DNA of 14,535 nucleotides from DATEPR01 sp036503065 (GCA_036503065.1 DASXXM010000180.1:1-14535), one strand, 5' to 3'. Positions 1 to 6,827 are shown, counted from the first letter of the stretch. The notes: generated from the sequence alone by a model not told the origin. Made by a program: numbers and translations.

Positions 1-126
1 GAGCCCGCCGGAGTCCTCCATCGAACGACGTCGACGGCGGGTGGGTCGGTCGGAAGGGTCCTGACCAGGTGCTGAAGAGGACGTGCCGTGCCGGCCGACA
101 TCGCCGCGGCGGGGCTCGTCAGGCAC
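1..126 (-). CDS. 5' part of an unidentified gene running off the left edge (possible LCP-family protein)
   Basis: A GTG codon at 126 is preceded by AAGGAG (132-137) with a 5-base spacer. The frame then stays open for 42 codons to base 1, so only the N-terminus is present. It is charged and disordered: an Asp/Pro/Ser-rich stretch, a run of arginines (TRRRRRSMEDSGG, residues 29-41), then the edge. An Arg-rich cytoplasmic tail like this is common ahead of a membrane segment in actinobacterial envelope proteins. The gene lies downstream of dusB and a diguanylate cyclase on the same strand. In mycobacteria the dusB orthologue Rv0823c neighbours the LytR-CpsA-Psr protein Rv0822c, so an LCP phosphotransferase is a reasonable guess from synteny. 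Nothing catalytic is visible here to confirm it. The strong ribosome-binding site makes a real gene start likely. Confidence 0.6.
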   Translation of the reverse strand, partial: MPDEPRRGDVGRHGTSSSAPGQDPSDRPTRRRRRSMEDSGGL

Positions 127-259
127 TCGTGCTCCTTCCCAGCATCAAGTCCGTGTTCGGGTGGTGGGGTGTGGCGCGATCACCGGCCCCGCCCGGTTTC
201 GCGAGTCACCCTGCGCAGGCGATAGTACGGTCGGCCGCCGGTTCTGACGACAGCGCAAG

Positions 260-281
260 TAAATACTTTCACTATAAGTAC
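260..281 (-). promoter_or_regulatory. AT-rich candidate promoter/operator for the left-edge gene
   Basis: This is an unusually AT-rich island in GC-rich DNA. On the minus strand it reads TATAGT (bases 276-271), a good -10 match, about 145 bases upstream of the GTG start at 126. A short inverted repeat, TACTT (264-268) and AAGTA (276-280) with a 7-base spacer, overlaps it. No convincing -35 hexamer is visible at 16-18 bases. If it is the promoter, the message would carry a leader of roughly 140 bases. Apart from this, and a weak hairpin at 300-317, I see nothing in 127-320. Confidence 0.3.
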
Positions 282-299
282 GCGATTGTGGCTACCGGG

Positions 300-317
300 T
301 TAGGCCAGACGGGCTAA
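300..317 (-). terminator. Weak hairpin just after the diguanylate cyclase stop
   Basis: TTAGGCC (300-306) and GGGCTAA (311-317) form an inverted repeat with one mismatch and a 4-base loop. It begins 4 bases beyond the diguanylate cyclase stop at 321. There is no clear U-tract, so termination is only a possibility. Confidence 0.22.
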
Positions 318-320
318 GAA

Positions 321-1376
321 TCATCGGTTAGGCGTAACCGCCGTCCGCGGTTCGGCGATCCTGCGTCCGTCCGCCACCCCTCCGGTGAACCGAACCTGAC
401 CCGCGTGCCGGTAGGCCACGGCGTTGCGGCCCGACTGCTTCGCGGCGTACAGCAAACCATCCGCGCGCAGCAGCTGTTGCTCGGCACTGGTCGGCGGGCG
501 GCCGGCGACCGTGCCGGCACCCGGTTGGTGGGACACCCCGATACTCACCGTGACCCGTAGCCCCGGCACCAGCTGTGACCAGGCATGCCGGGCCACGCGT
601 GCGCGGGCCGACTCGGCCACCGCCACCGCGCTCGCCGCGTCGATGCCCGGGACCACCAGCACGAACTCCTCGCCGCCGTAGCGGGCGCAGAACGCGACGT
701 CGGGCAGGCCGTCGGACAGCAGCTCGACCACCCGTTGCAGTACCCGGTCGCCGAGCAGGTGGCCGAACGTGTCGTTGACCTGCTTGAACCAGTCCAGGTC
801 GACCAGGGCGACGGCCAGCCCGCCGCGCCCGTCCGCGCCCGTCGTGTCGGCGAGCAGGTCGGTGAGCCGCTGGTCGAGATAGCGCCGGTTGTAGCTGGCC
901 GTGAGGCTGTCCCGGATGCTCTGCTCGCGGGCCTCGGCGCGCTCACGGCGCAACCGGTCCACTTCGCGGCGGAGTTGCTCGGGTACCGGGCTGCCCTGTT
1001 GTTCGGTCCGATCGGTGTAGACGAGGGCCAGCGCGGACTGCAGGTGTTGGTATGCCTGCCGCCACTCGCCGCGGGAGGCCAGCAGCGCGCCGATCGACTC
1101 GTGCAGCTGGATCAGCTTGGAGCTGTTGGTCAGGGCGGCGTCCGCCGGGCCGTTGAGCGGTGTCGCGGCGAACCCAGCCTGGTCCAGACCACCCGCCGCC
1201 TCGGCCGGTGTGACCGGCTCGGCCAGTGTGATCGGTTTCACCGGCGGCTCGTGGTGTTGGCCGTTCGCGGTCAGCGGGTTGGGACCGGCGGGCCGTGTCG
1301 GCGCGTCGTGGCCAGTCCAGCCGGGACCGTCCTGGATCGGCTCCGGTTCCACGGTGTCGGGTCGCAGCACGGTCAC
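321..1376 (-). CDS. GGDEF-domain diguanylate cyclase with N-terminal TPR-like helices
   Basis: This 351-residue cytoplasmic enzyme is predicted to make cyclic di-GMP from two GTP. Residues 1-80 are Pro/Ala-rich and disordered. Residues 85-122 look like one TPR-type helical hairpin, and 132-155 is a charged coiled coil. The GGDEF domain starts with the usual DSLT-x-x-YNRRYLDQR block (156-170) and has the metal-binding LVDLDWFKQVND (191-202). The active-site loop is RYGGEEF (232-238). The allosteric I-site RxxD is degenerate (GLPD at 223-226), so product inhibition is probably lost. An upstream ATG at 1565 is in frame but would overlap dusB and add 63 unrelated residues. The GTG at 1376 has GGAGG 8 bases upstream and is the better start. 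No transmembrane segment is seen. The input signal is unknown. The gene probably has its own promoter in the 185-base gap after dusB. Confidence 0.92.
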   Translation of the reverse strand: MTVLRPDTVEPEPIQDGPGWTGHDAPTRPAGPNPLTANGQHHEPPVKPITLAEPVTPAEAAGGLDQAGFAATPLNGPADAALTNSSKLIQLHESIGALLASRGEWRQAYQHLQSALALVYTDRTEQQGSPVPEQLRREVDRLRRERAEAREQSIRDSLTASYNRRYLDQRLTDLLADTTGADGRGGLAVALVDLDWFKQVNDTFGHLLGDRVLQRVVELLSDGLPDVAFCARYGGEEFVLVVPGIDAASAVAVAESARARVARHAWSQLVPGLRVTVSIGVSHQPGAGTVAGRPPTSAEQQLLRADGLLYAAKQSGRNAVAYRHAGQVRFTGGVADGRRIAEPRTAVTPNR

Positions 1377-1384
1377 CCGCTTCA

Positions 1385-1389
1385 CCTCC
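1385..1389 (-). promoter_or_regulatory. Shine-Dalgarno GGAGG that fixes the diguanylate cyclase start
   Basis: The minus strand reads GGAGG here, 8 bases before the GTG at 1376. This decides in favour of the shorter 351-residue protein over the longer in-frame ATG at 1565, which has no such site. Confidence 0.7.
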
Positions 1390-1561
1390 CTACGCCTGTG
1401 TGTCGACCTGAATGACCGTCGGCTTGAGAAGGCGGGACACGCCAGTGTCGGATTTCGCTCGACTGGCTGAAGGGGTGTTGCTCCAAACCGGTGGTGTGGC
1501 GTGATCTGTGTCTCTATTAGCCCGGTTACTGATGACATTCGTTGTCGGCCAAGGGCTTTCG

Positions 1562-2728
1562 TCACCCACCCGAGTGCGGCAGCTCTGCTCCGGCGGGCAC
1601 GCTCGGGTCATCAGGATCGGCCAGCCAGTTGTCCGGCAGCGCGACCCGAGCAGGCGAACCCTGCCGCCCGCGCGGCCCGTCCGCCTCGGCCGGGTACGGC
1701 GTGTCGAAACCGGGTCCGTCCGGTCCGTCCAGCGCGCCGAGCAGGTCGTCCAGTTCGGCCAGCCCGTCGACCATCGCGAAGCGCTGCCGCAGCGGCGCGC
1801 CGACCGGGAAACCCCGCAGGTACCACGCCATGTGCTTGCGGAGATCGCGAATGCCCTTCGCCTGGCCATAGTGGTCGGCCAGCAGGCGCGCGTGCCGACG
1901 CAGCACCCCGGCCACCTCGCCCAGCGTCGGCCCGGCCGGCACCGGCTCGCCCGCGAACGCGGCCTGCAGGTCCCGGAAGAGCCACGGCCGGCCAAGACAC
2001 CCACGGCCGACCACGACGCCAGCACACCCGGTCCGCGCGACCATGTCCAGCGCGTCCTGCGCGGCGAAGATGTCCCCGTTGCCCAGCACCGGAATCGTGG
2101 TCACCGCCTCGACGAGCCTGCTGATCATCGACCAGTCGGCCTGCCCCGAATATCGTTGCGCGGCGGTCCTGGCGTGCAGCGCGACCGCCACGGCACCCTC
2201 GGCCGCGGCGATCCGCCCGGCGTCCAGATAGGTGCGGTGGTCGTCATCGATGCCGATCCGGAACTTCACGGTCACCGGAATCCCGGCCGGCTCGGCGGCC
2301 CGGACCGCCGCCGACACGATGTCGCCGAACAGCCGCCGCTTGAACGGCAGCGCCGCGCCACCGCCCCGGCGGGTCACCTTCGGCATCGGGCAGCCGAAGT
2401 TCATGTCGATGTGGTCGGCCAGGTTCTCGTCCACGATCATGCGGACGGCCCGGCGCATGGTCTCCGGGTCGACGCCGTAGAGCTGCATGGACCGGGGCCG
2501 CTCGCCCGGATCGAACGTGATCATGTGCATCGTGGTGCTGTCGCGCTCGACCAGCGCCCGGCTGGTGATCATCTCGCAGACGTACAGCCCGGCCCCGTAC
2601 TCCCGGCACAACCGCCGAAAGGCCACGTTGGTGATCCCCGCCATCGGCGCGAGCACCACCGGCGGATCGACCTCGAACGGCCCGACCCGCAACGCACTCC
2701 TCGACTGCACGGCGGTCACGTCACCCAT
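1562..2728 (-). CDS. dusB: tRNA-dihydrouridine synthase (DusB/NifR3 family)
   Basis: This 388-residue FMN enzyme reduces specific D-loop uridines of tRNA to dihydrouridine using NADPH. The TIM-barrel family signature is clear: PPVVLAPMAGITN (22-34), SMQLYG (80-85), the active-site MNFGCPMPKVTRRGGGAAL (109-127) with the proton-donor Cys113, and VKFRIG (154-159) with Lys155. The FMN-phosphate region follows at NGDI (217-220) and GRG (241-243). The usual LHGRT motif reads LHART (184-188). A helical C-terminal domain follows, then a Pro/Gly-rich tail. The frame is open back to 2827. The ATG at 2728 is preferred because the protein then begins like its actinobacterial relatives and overlaps the upstream esterase stop by 8 bases (ATGGGTGA). 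That overlap suggests translational coupling. No strong Shine-Dalgarno is seen, which fits coupling. Confidence 0.95.
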   Translation of the reverse strand: MGDVTAVQSRSALRVGPFEVDPPVVLAPMAGITNVAFRRLCREYGAGLYVCEMITSRALVERDSTTMHMITFDPGERPRSMQLYGVDPETMRRAVRMIVDENLADHIDMNFGCPMPKVTRRGGGAALPFKRRLFGDIVSAAVRAAEPAGIPVTVKFRIGIDDDHRTYLDAGRIAAAEGAVAVALHARTAAQRYSGQADWSMISRLVEAVTTIPVLGNGDIFAAQDALDMVARTGCAGVVVGRGCLGRPWLFRDLQAAFAGEPVPAGPTLGEVAGVLRRHARLLADHYGQAKGIRDLRKHMAWYLRGFPVGAPLRQRFAMVDGLAELDDLLGALDGPDGPGFDTPYPAEADGPRGRQGSPARVALPDNWLADPDDPSVPAGAELPHSGG

Positions 2729-4082
2729 TGTGCGCGATGGCGGCTCGTCCTCCCGACCGGACACCGGCGTGGTACCGGTGACCGTCGTGTTGCCGCGCTC
2801 CCGGCGGCCGCGTGCCGCCCGCCGCACTCGGCGCGTGCGGCGGCAACGCGACGGCCGTCGGCTTCCCCGGCCCGGCCGGTGGCGCCGCGTGGCCGCCCGG
2901 CGGCGGGCCGAACGCCTGGTCGGCGAAGGCCAGCAGATACGGCAGTGCCGCCCGCGCCGCGCGCCACGTGTGCGTCAGGCCCGGTTCCAGGTGCACCGCC
3001 ACGTACTGGCCGCGCGCGGCCAGTACGTTGGCCACCCGGTAGGTCGTGGTCACGTCGGTCGGCGCGCTCCTGCCGGTGGCGATCATCACCGAGACCGGGT
3101 ACCGGAACGGCATCGTCGGCAGGTAGGTCTGCGGCGTGTTCGGCGGAATCAGCTCCGGATGCCCGGCCAGGATGCCGGCTGAGTCGCCGAGGCTGTCGTA
3201 GGGCAACGTGATCAGCAGCGACCCGAACCGCGCCAGGTGCTTGAGGCCGATGTTGAGCGCGCAGTAGCCACCGCCCGACATGCCGCCCAGCGCCCGGTGC
3301 CGCCGGTCGCCCATGGTGCGGAACCGCTGGTCGACCGCTGGCACGACCGCGTCGACGAGGTAGTCCTCGAGTTGTGGCCCGCCGGGCACGTTCAGGCACT
3401 CCCAGTCGGTGGCCGGCTGCCCGGCCGTCATGTCCGGCGCGACCACGATCATCGGCTGCACCAGCCGGTCGGCCAGCAGGTCCCGCATGGTGTGCAGCGC
3501 GTCACCCGCGGTGAACCAGTCGTCCGAGCTGCCGGCCGGGAAGCCGTGGATCAGGTACACCACCGGGTAGCGGCGGTGCGCGTTGGCCGGGTCGTCGTAG
3601 CCGGGCGGCAGCAGCACGTTGGCAGGCCCGGCCGGCACGCCCCGACCCGGATCGGGCAGCGACACGCGCACGACACGCAACGCGCCGCCGGTGTCGTGGG
3701 CGCCGGCCAGCTGGTTGCGCGCGTGCTTGATGTAGTCGTCGTCCGGCGCGGTGATGTCGGCGAGGCCACGTCCGGCGCCGACGGTCCAGCCGGTGCCGCG
3801 TTGCATCAGGATCGCCAGGTCGTGGGGGGTGCGGACGTAGCCGACGTAGTCGTTGAGCCAGAACACCCCGGCCATCCCCAGCAACGTGGCGATGATCACC
3901 AGCCGACTGGCCACCGACGGCCGCGGCGCGACCCGCCCCCGGCGCGGCCGGAACAGCACGTAGACGGAGATCGCCGACGCCAGCAGCAACAGCTGCCAGA
4001 TGGCAGGCGTCTCCAGTAGGCCCCGGTCCAACGTCTGCTGCGTCACATCCGATGGCAGGCTCGGACCAGGACCGACCGGCAT
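2721..4082 (-). CDS. Membrane-anchored alpha/beta-hydrolase, esterase/antigen-85-like
   Basis: This 453-residue protein has two predicted membrane helices near the N-terminus (about 27-44 and 59-77), then an esterase D/antigen 85-type hydrolase domain from about 150 to 390. The strand leading to the oxyanion site is YPVVYLIHGFPAG (172-184). The nucleophile elbow is GMSGG (267-271) with Ser269. His371 in LTHTW is the likely catalytic His; the acid is not certain. The stretch around DWECLNVPGG (226-235) resembles the region before the nucleophile in antigen-85-like acyltransferases. The catalytic domain is predicted to be extracytoplasmic. The last ~60 residues are Pro/Gly/Ala-rich and disordered. 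The substrate is unknown; an envelope ester or acyl transfer is plausible. The ATG at 4082 follows a G-rich stretch that may serve as ribosome-binding site. The gene is the promoter-proximal member of a pair with dusB. Confidence 0.85.
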   Translation of the reverse strand: MPVGPGPSLPSDVTQQTLDRGLLETPAIWQLLLLASAISVYVLFRPRRGRVAPRPSVASRLVIIATLLGMAGVFWLNDYVGYVRTPHDLAILMQRGTGWTVGAGRGLADITAPDDDYIKHARNQLAGAHDTGGALRVVRVSLPDPGRGVPAGPANVLLPPGYDDPANAHRRYPVVYLIHGFPAGSSDDWFTAGDALHTMRDLLADRLVQPMIVVAPDMTAGQPATDWECLNVPGGPQLEDYLVDAVVPAVDQRFRTMGDRRHRALGGMSGGGYCALNIGLKHLARFGSLLITLPYDSLGDSAGILAGHPELIPPNTPQTYLPTMPFRYPVSVMIATGRSAPTDVTTTYRVANVLAARGQYVAVHLEPGLTHTWRAARAALPYLLAFADQAFGPPPGGHAAPPAGPGKPTAVALPPHAPSAAGGTRPPGARQHDGHRYHAGVRSGGRAAIAHNG

Positions 4083-4187
4083 GACACCCCCCCGAACCTC
4101 GCTGAACAGCCCTATCGGGCAAGAACCCCGCAGCCGTACAGACGTGCGGCCGGCGACTCACGTTGTGCGCAGGCATCCTTTTGTATC

Positions 4188-4203
4188 TTCACAACTTTGT
4201 GAA
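4188..4203. promoter_or_regulatory. 16-base palindromic operator upstream of the first MFS gene
   Basis: TTCACAA and TTGTGAA are perfect 7-base arms separated by CT. The site is AT-rich in GC-rich surroundings and lies exactly over the -35 region of the predicted exporter promoter, where a dimeric repressor such as a TetR, MarR or GntR protein would block RNA polymerase. No regulator gene lies beside it in the window, so the regulator must be encoded elsewhere. Confidence 0.6.
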
Positions 4204-4216
4204 ACAATCGTAGATT
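4188..4216 (+). promoter_or_regulatory. Promoter of the first MFS exporter, leaderless type
   Basis: TTCACA (4188-4193) matches the -35 consensus in 5 of 6 positions. It is followed by a 17-base spacer and TAGATT (4211-4216), a TAnnnT-type -10. The ATG is at 4224, 7 bases after the -10, which is where transcription should begin. No Shine-Dalgarno sequence precedes the ATG. The message is therefore predicted to be leaderless. Confidence 0.6.
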
Positions 4217-4223
4217 CAACTGC

Positions 4224-5804
4224 ATGACAACTCGGACCGCCCGCCCGCCTGCCGGCACCGGCCCGGCCGCGCGCTGGTGGGCACTGGGCGCGATCGGCCT
4301 GGCCATGCTGGCCGTCGGCCTCGACGTCACCGTCCTCAACGTCGCCCTGCCGACCGTGAGCACGTCGCTGCACGCGTCGATCGGTGACCTCCAGTGGTTC
4401 GCCGACGGATACACGCTGGTCATGGCGGCCATGTTGCTCCCGGCCGGCATGCTCGGCGACCGGTACGGCCGCAAGCGCCTGCTGCTCGCGGCACTCGTGC
4501 TGTTCGGCGCCGCGTCGGCATGGTGCGCCTTCGCCGGCAACCCGGCGTGGCTGATCGCCGCGCGAGCCGCGCTCGGCCTCGCCGCCGCGTTCCTCACCCC
4601 GCTCGCCTCGGCAGTGTTCCTGGTCCTGTTCCCGCAGCCTGCCGAGCGGACCAAGGCGATGGCCGTGCTGTCCAGCGCGATGATGCTCGGCCTGCCGCTC
4701 GGCCCGATCGTCGGCGGCGCGCTGCTGGAGCACTTCTGGTGGGGCTCGGTCTTCCTGATCAACGTCCCGCTGGTGGTGATCGGCATCGTCGCGGTGACAC
4801 TGCTGGTGCCCGAGTCACGCGGCGAACGGGCGCCACGGCTGGACTACGTCGGCGTCCTCGCCTCAAGCGCCGGACTGGTCGGCATCACGTACGGCGTGAT
4901 CGAGGCAGGCCAACACGGTTGGGGCGCGACGAGTTCCTGGCTGCCCCTGGTCGCGGGGCTCGCGATGCTGACCTGGCTGGTGTTCTGGGAGCGGCGGATG
5001 ACCAGGATCGGCGACCCGCTGATCGACCTACGACTGTTCGCCTCGCGCGGCTTCACCTGGGGCACCGTGTTCACCACGATGGTCAGCTTCGCGATGTTCG
5101 GGCTGATGTTCTTCCTGCCGCTGTACTACCAGTCCGTGCAGGGCTCGAACACCCTGGACACCGGCCTGAAACTGCTGCCGATGATCGGCGGCCTGCTGGT
5201 CGGCGCGAGCGTAGCCGGGCGGGTGAAACCGACCGTCGGCATCGTCGCGATCCCGGCAGGCGGCTTCGCGCTGACCGCGGCGGCCCTGTTCGTCGGCGCG
5301 ACCACGAGCCTGCACTCCGGCTACGGCTTCACCGCGATCTGGCTGGTCGTCATGGGTGTCGGCCTCGGCATGTCGATGACCCGCACGATGACCGCCGCCC
5401 TCAACGCGCTGTCCGCCGACCGCGCCGGCGTCGGTTCAGCGCTGATCCAGGCGATGCGCCAGGTCGGCGGCGCCATCGGCATCGCGTTGCTCGGCTCGTT
5501 CGCCAACTCGGGCTACCGCGACCGTCTGACCCTGCCACCGCTGCCGCCCGCAGTCACCGATGCGTTGCGGGGCAGCGTGGCCACCGGTGTCCAGGTGGCC
5601 GCGCACCTCGGCATTCCCGGCCTGTTCGACGCGGTACGCGCGGCGTTCGTCGGCGCGATGGACACCACACTGGTGGTGTGCGGCGGGGTGACCGCGCTGG
5701 CGGCCGTGTTGGCAGTGTTGTTCCTACGACCGGACCGCCCCGCACCAACCGAGCCGGTCATCCCGGCCGATCGGCTTGCGACAGGTTCAGTGACAGGTCC
5801 CTGA
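4224..5804 (+). CDS. MFS drug/metabolite exporter, DHA2 (EmrB/QacA, 14-TM) family
   Basis: This 526-residue membrane protein is typical in length for 14-helix drug:H+ antiporters. The first helix ends in the DHA2 signature LDVTVLNVALP (33-43). Motif A is GMLGDRYGRKR (75-85) in the loop between helices 2 and 3. Motif C of antiporters is GLPLGPIVGGALLE (156-169) in helix 5. Hydrophobic segments continue to about residue 510, followed by a short polar tail. It should export small hydrophobic compounds in exchange for protons; the substrate cannot be read from sequence. The gene stands alone, transcribed divergently from the esterase and governed by a palindromic operator. No biosynthetic genes lie next to it, so resistance or general efflux is more likely than a cluster-specific role. 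Its last 47 bases overlap the end of the convergent SRPBCC gene. Confidence 0.93.
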   Translation: MTTRTARPPAGTGPAARWWALGAIGLAMLAVGLDVTVLNVALPTVSTSLHASIGDLQWFADGYTLVMAAMLLPAGMLGDRYGRKRLLLAALVLFGAASAWCAFAGNPAWLIAARAALGLAAAFLTPLASAVFLVLFPQPAERTKAMAVLSSAMMLGLPLGPIVGGALLEHFWWGSVFLINVPLVVIGIVAVTLLVPESRGERAPRLDYVGVLASSAGLVGITYGVIEAGQHGWGATSSWLPLVAGLAMLTWLVFWERRMTRIGDPLIDLRLFASRGFTWGTVFTTMVSFAMFGLMFFLPLYYQSVQGSNTLDTGLKLLPMIGGLLVGASVAGRVKPTVGIVAIPAGGFALTAAALFVGATTSLHSGYGFTAIWLVVMGVGLGMSMTRTMTAALNALSADRAGVGSALIQAMRQVGGAIGIALLGSFANSGYRDRLTLPPLPPAVTDALRGSVATGVQVAAHLGIPGLFDAVRAAFVGAMDTTLVVCGGVTALAAVLAVLFLRPDRPAPTEPVIPADRLATGSVTGP

Positions 5805-6216
5805 GATCCCGGCGGATACTGGACCGCACGTAGAATCGCACGATCGGGTCGGCAAGCCGGTAGAAGCGCCCGGTGTCCCCCCTGATCCGGATGCTGGCCA
5901 ACGTGCCGTCCGGATGGCAGTCGAACCGGTACGTCACGTGCATCGGAAACGGCCCCGTGACCGACTTCATCTCCAGCAGGCCCGGCGGATCATGCGCGAC
6001 GACCCGCAACACGTAGTCGATGCGACGGCCAAGGAAGTACGCGGTCCGCGTGACCTCGGCCCCCGTGCCGAACCCACCACCGTCGGCGGGCGCGGTCAAC
6101 TGAGCCGTCCGGATACCCTGCGTCCACTCGGCGTCGTGCCGCCAGTCCATGGCGTACGCAGCCACCCGCTCCGGCGGCAGGGCAATCACCCGCTGCGCCA
6201 GCACATCCATCGACAC
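5758..6216 (-). CDS. SRPBCC-fold protein (polyketide cyclase/START-like)
   Basis: This 152-residue soluble protein matches the SRPBCC helix-grip fold in length and layout. An N-terminal strand (VLAQRVIALPPERVAAYAMD) leads into the W-x-x-D-x-x-W helix region. Then come alternating strands (GAEVTRTAYFLGRR, YVLRVVAHDPPGLLEMKS, MHVTYRFDCHPDG) and a long C-terminal helix that would cover the cavity. Members bind hydrophobic ligands and include cyclases, dehydratases and many proteins of unknown role; no catalytic residues can be named. The GTG at 6216 and an ATG two codons later at 6210 are both possible starts, and neither has a strong Shine-Dalgarno. The 3' end overlaps the convergent MFS gene by 47 bases. 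Similar genes often encode stand-alone proteins of unknown function. Confidence 0.8.
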   Translation of the reverse strand: MSMDVLAQRVIALPPERVAAYAMDWRHDAEWTQGIRTAQLTAPADGGGFGTGAEVTRTAYFLGRRIDYVLRVVAHDPPGLLEMKSVTGPFPMHVTYRFDCHPDGTLASIRIRGDTGRFYRLADPIVRFYVRSSIRRDLRDLSLNLSQADRPG

Positions 6217-6424
6217 CGCTCACCACCGCCACAGCACACCCGACCCCGAACCAACGATGAGTAGTCTCACCCCTCAACCCGCGAACCGCACCTCCGACAT
6301 ACCGGACGCCACCACGCAGTCGGCCGGCATCCGCGCCGGCCTGGCCAACGCCTCGCTGCCCATCCAGATCGGCGACCCACCAACAACACCGCGCCCAAGC
6401 CGAAGTACTCGAGGCGACGAACGC

Positions 6425-6430
6425 TACGAT
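6425..6430 (+). promoter_or_regulatory. Probable -10 box of the tRNA-Lys gene
   Basis: TACGAT fits the TAnnnT -10 pattern and ends 9 bases before the mature tRNA 5' end, the usual distance for a short-leader tRNA transcript. No good -35 is visible. The rest of 6217-6439 contains nothing I can support. Confidence 0.35.
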
Positions 6431-6439
6431 GACCAAGCA

Positions 6440-6512
6440 GGGGCGTTAGCTCAATTGGTAGAGCTGCGGACTTTTAATCCGTAGGTTCCGGGTTCGAGCC
6501 CCGGGCGCCCCA
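6440..6512 (+). tRNA. tRNA-Lys (anticodon TTT)
   Basis: The 73 bases fold into a complete cloverleaf. The acceptor GGGGCGT pairs with GCGCCCC, with one T-G at the inner end. The D stem is GCTC/GAGC and the anticodon stem GCGGA/TCCGT. The 7-base loop CTTTTAA puts TTT at the anticodon (6473-6475). The T arm is CCGGG-TTCGAGC-CCCGG, and the discriminator is A. CCA is not encoded. It decodes AAA/AAG lysine codons. Its 3' half is a typical integration site for tyrosine-integrase elements, and an integrase-like remnant lies about 90 bases downstream. Confidence 0.97.
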
Positions 6513-6602
6513 CTCGTTCTGCCAGCGGTGATGCGTGCCTGATCAAGATCGCGATCGGGCGCGTGACGCCGGTCGTGACACAAGAGGCTCTAGCTTCGTG
6601 GC

Positions 6603-6668
6603 ATGGCACGCAGTCGTGGAAGCAAGACCAAGCGCGAACGAGGCAGCATCGAGCCGGCATGCTTCTGA
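6603..6668 (+). pseudogene. Remnant of the N-terminus of a tyrosine integrase
   Basis: A 21-codon frame begins MARSRGSKTKRERGSIE and then stops after four unrelated residues. A basic, Arg/Lys-rich start ending in RGSIE or RGHIE is characteristic of one actinobacterial group of tyrosine recombinases, in which the next residues are usually LPSG followed by a strand of the arm-binding domain. Here homology ends at about base 6653, which I read as a deletion junction. A TAnnnT box (TAGCTT, 6591-6596) lies 6 bases before the ATG, so the original gene was probably leaderless. The position just after tRNA-Lys fits an integrated element that has been lost. The match comes from memory of the family and is short, so the call is moderate. 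Confidence 0.45.
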
Positions 6669-6772
6669 TGCTTGTCTTCGGTGTCGGAATTCGTTACTAC
6701 CAGATTGAGCTCAACAAGGTTCGTGACACCTACCGGGTGCCGGAGGGTCAGCAGGTTCCGCTGTACGTCTAG
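6659..6772 (+). other. Unrecognised 37-codon frame in the low-GC stretch after the integrase remnant
   Basis: An ATG at 6659 opens a frame that reads MLLMLVFGVG, then a polar tail YYQIELNKVRDTYRVPEG, and stops at 6772. Codon use is less GC-rich than the neighbouring genes (many ATT, GTT and CGT codons), suggesting imported DNA. I do not recognise it. It may be the end of a gene from the lost element or chance. The rest of the gap 6513-6827 contains only the integrase remnant and the helicase promoter candidate. Confidence 0.2.
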
Positions 6773-6815
6773 CCTGCGCACGGCGGGGCGGACGGGCGGT
6801 GTCGGGGCCAACGGT

Positions 6816-6821
6816 TACGTT
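6816..6821 (+). promoter_or_regulatory. Candidate -10 box for a leaderless helicase transcript
   Basis: TACGTT is a TAnnnT-type -10 box ending 6 bases before the ATG at 6828. No Shine-Dalgarno precedes that ATG. No -35 is evident, so this rests on spacing alone. Confidence 0.35.
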
Positions 6822-6827
6822 GGTCCG

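Noticed and set aside
69..317. An 82-codon plus-strand frame near the left edge
   Set aside because: There is no Shine-Dalgarno and no recognisable protein, and it overlaps the more convincing minus-strand gene start at 126 and its promoter region.
336..352. Inverted repeat AACCGC/GCGGTT as terminator of the diguanylate cyclase
   Set aside because: It lies inside the coding region, before the stop at 321, and has no U-tract.
1508..3211. A 567-codon plus-strand frame across dusB and the esterase
   Set aside because: It has a composition of Arg/Pro/His typical of antisense shadows and lies opposite two genes with clear family motifs.
6257..6484. An ATG-started frame running into the tRNA
   Set aside because: It ends inside the tRNA-Lys gene, has no ribosome-binding site, and its tail is tRNA sequence.
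6672..6827. A 52-residue N-terminal extension of the helicase
   Set aside because: The stretch resembles no helicase start and overlaps the other frame of the recombination scar; the ATG at 6828 begins family-like sequence and has a -10 box at leaderless spacing.
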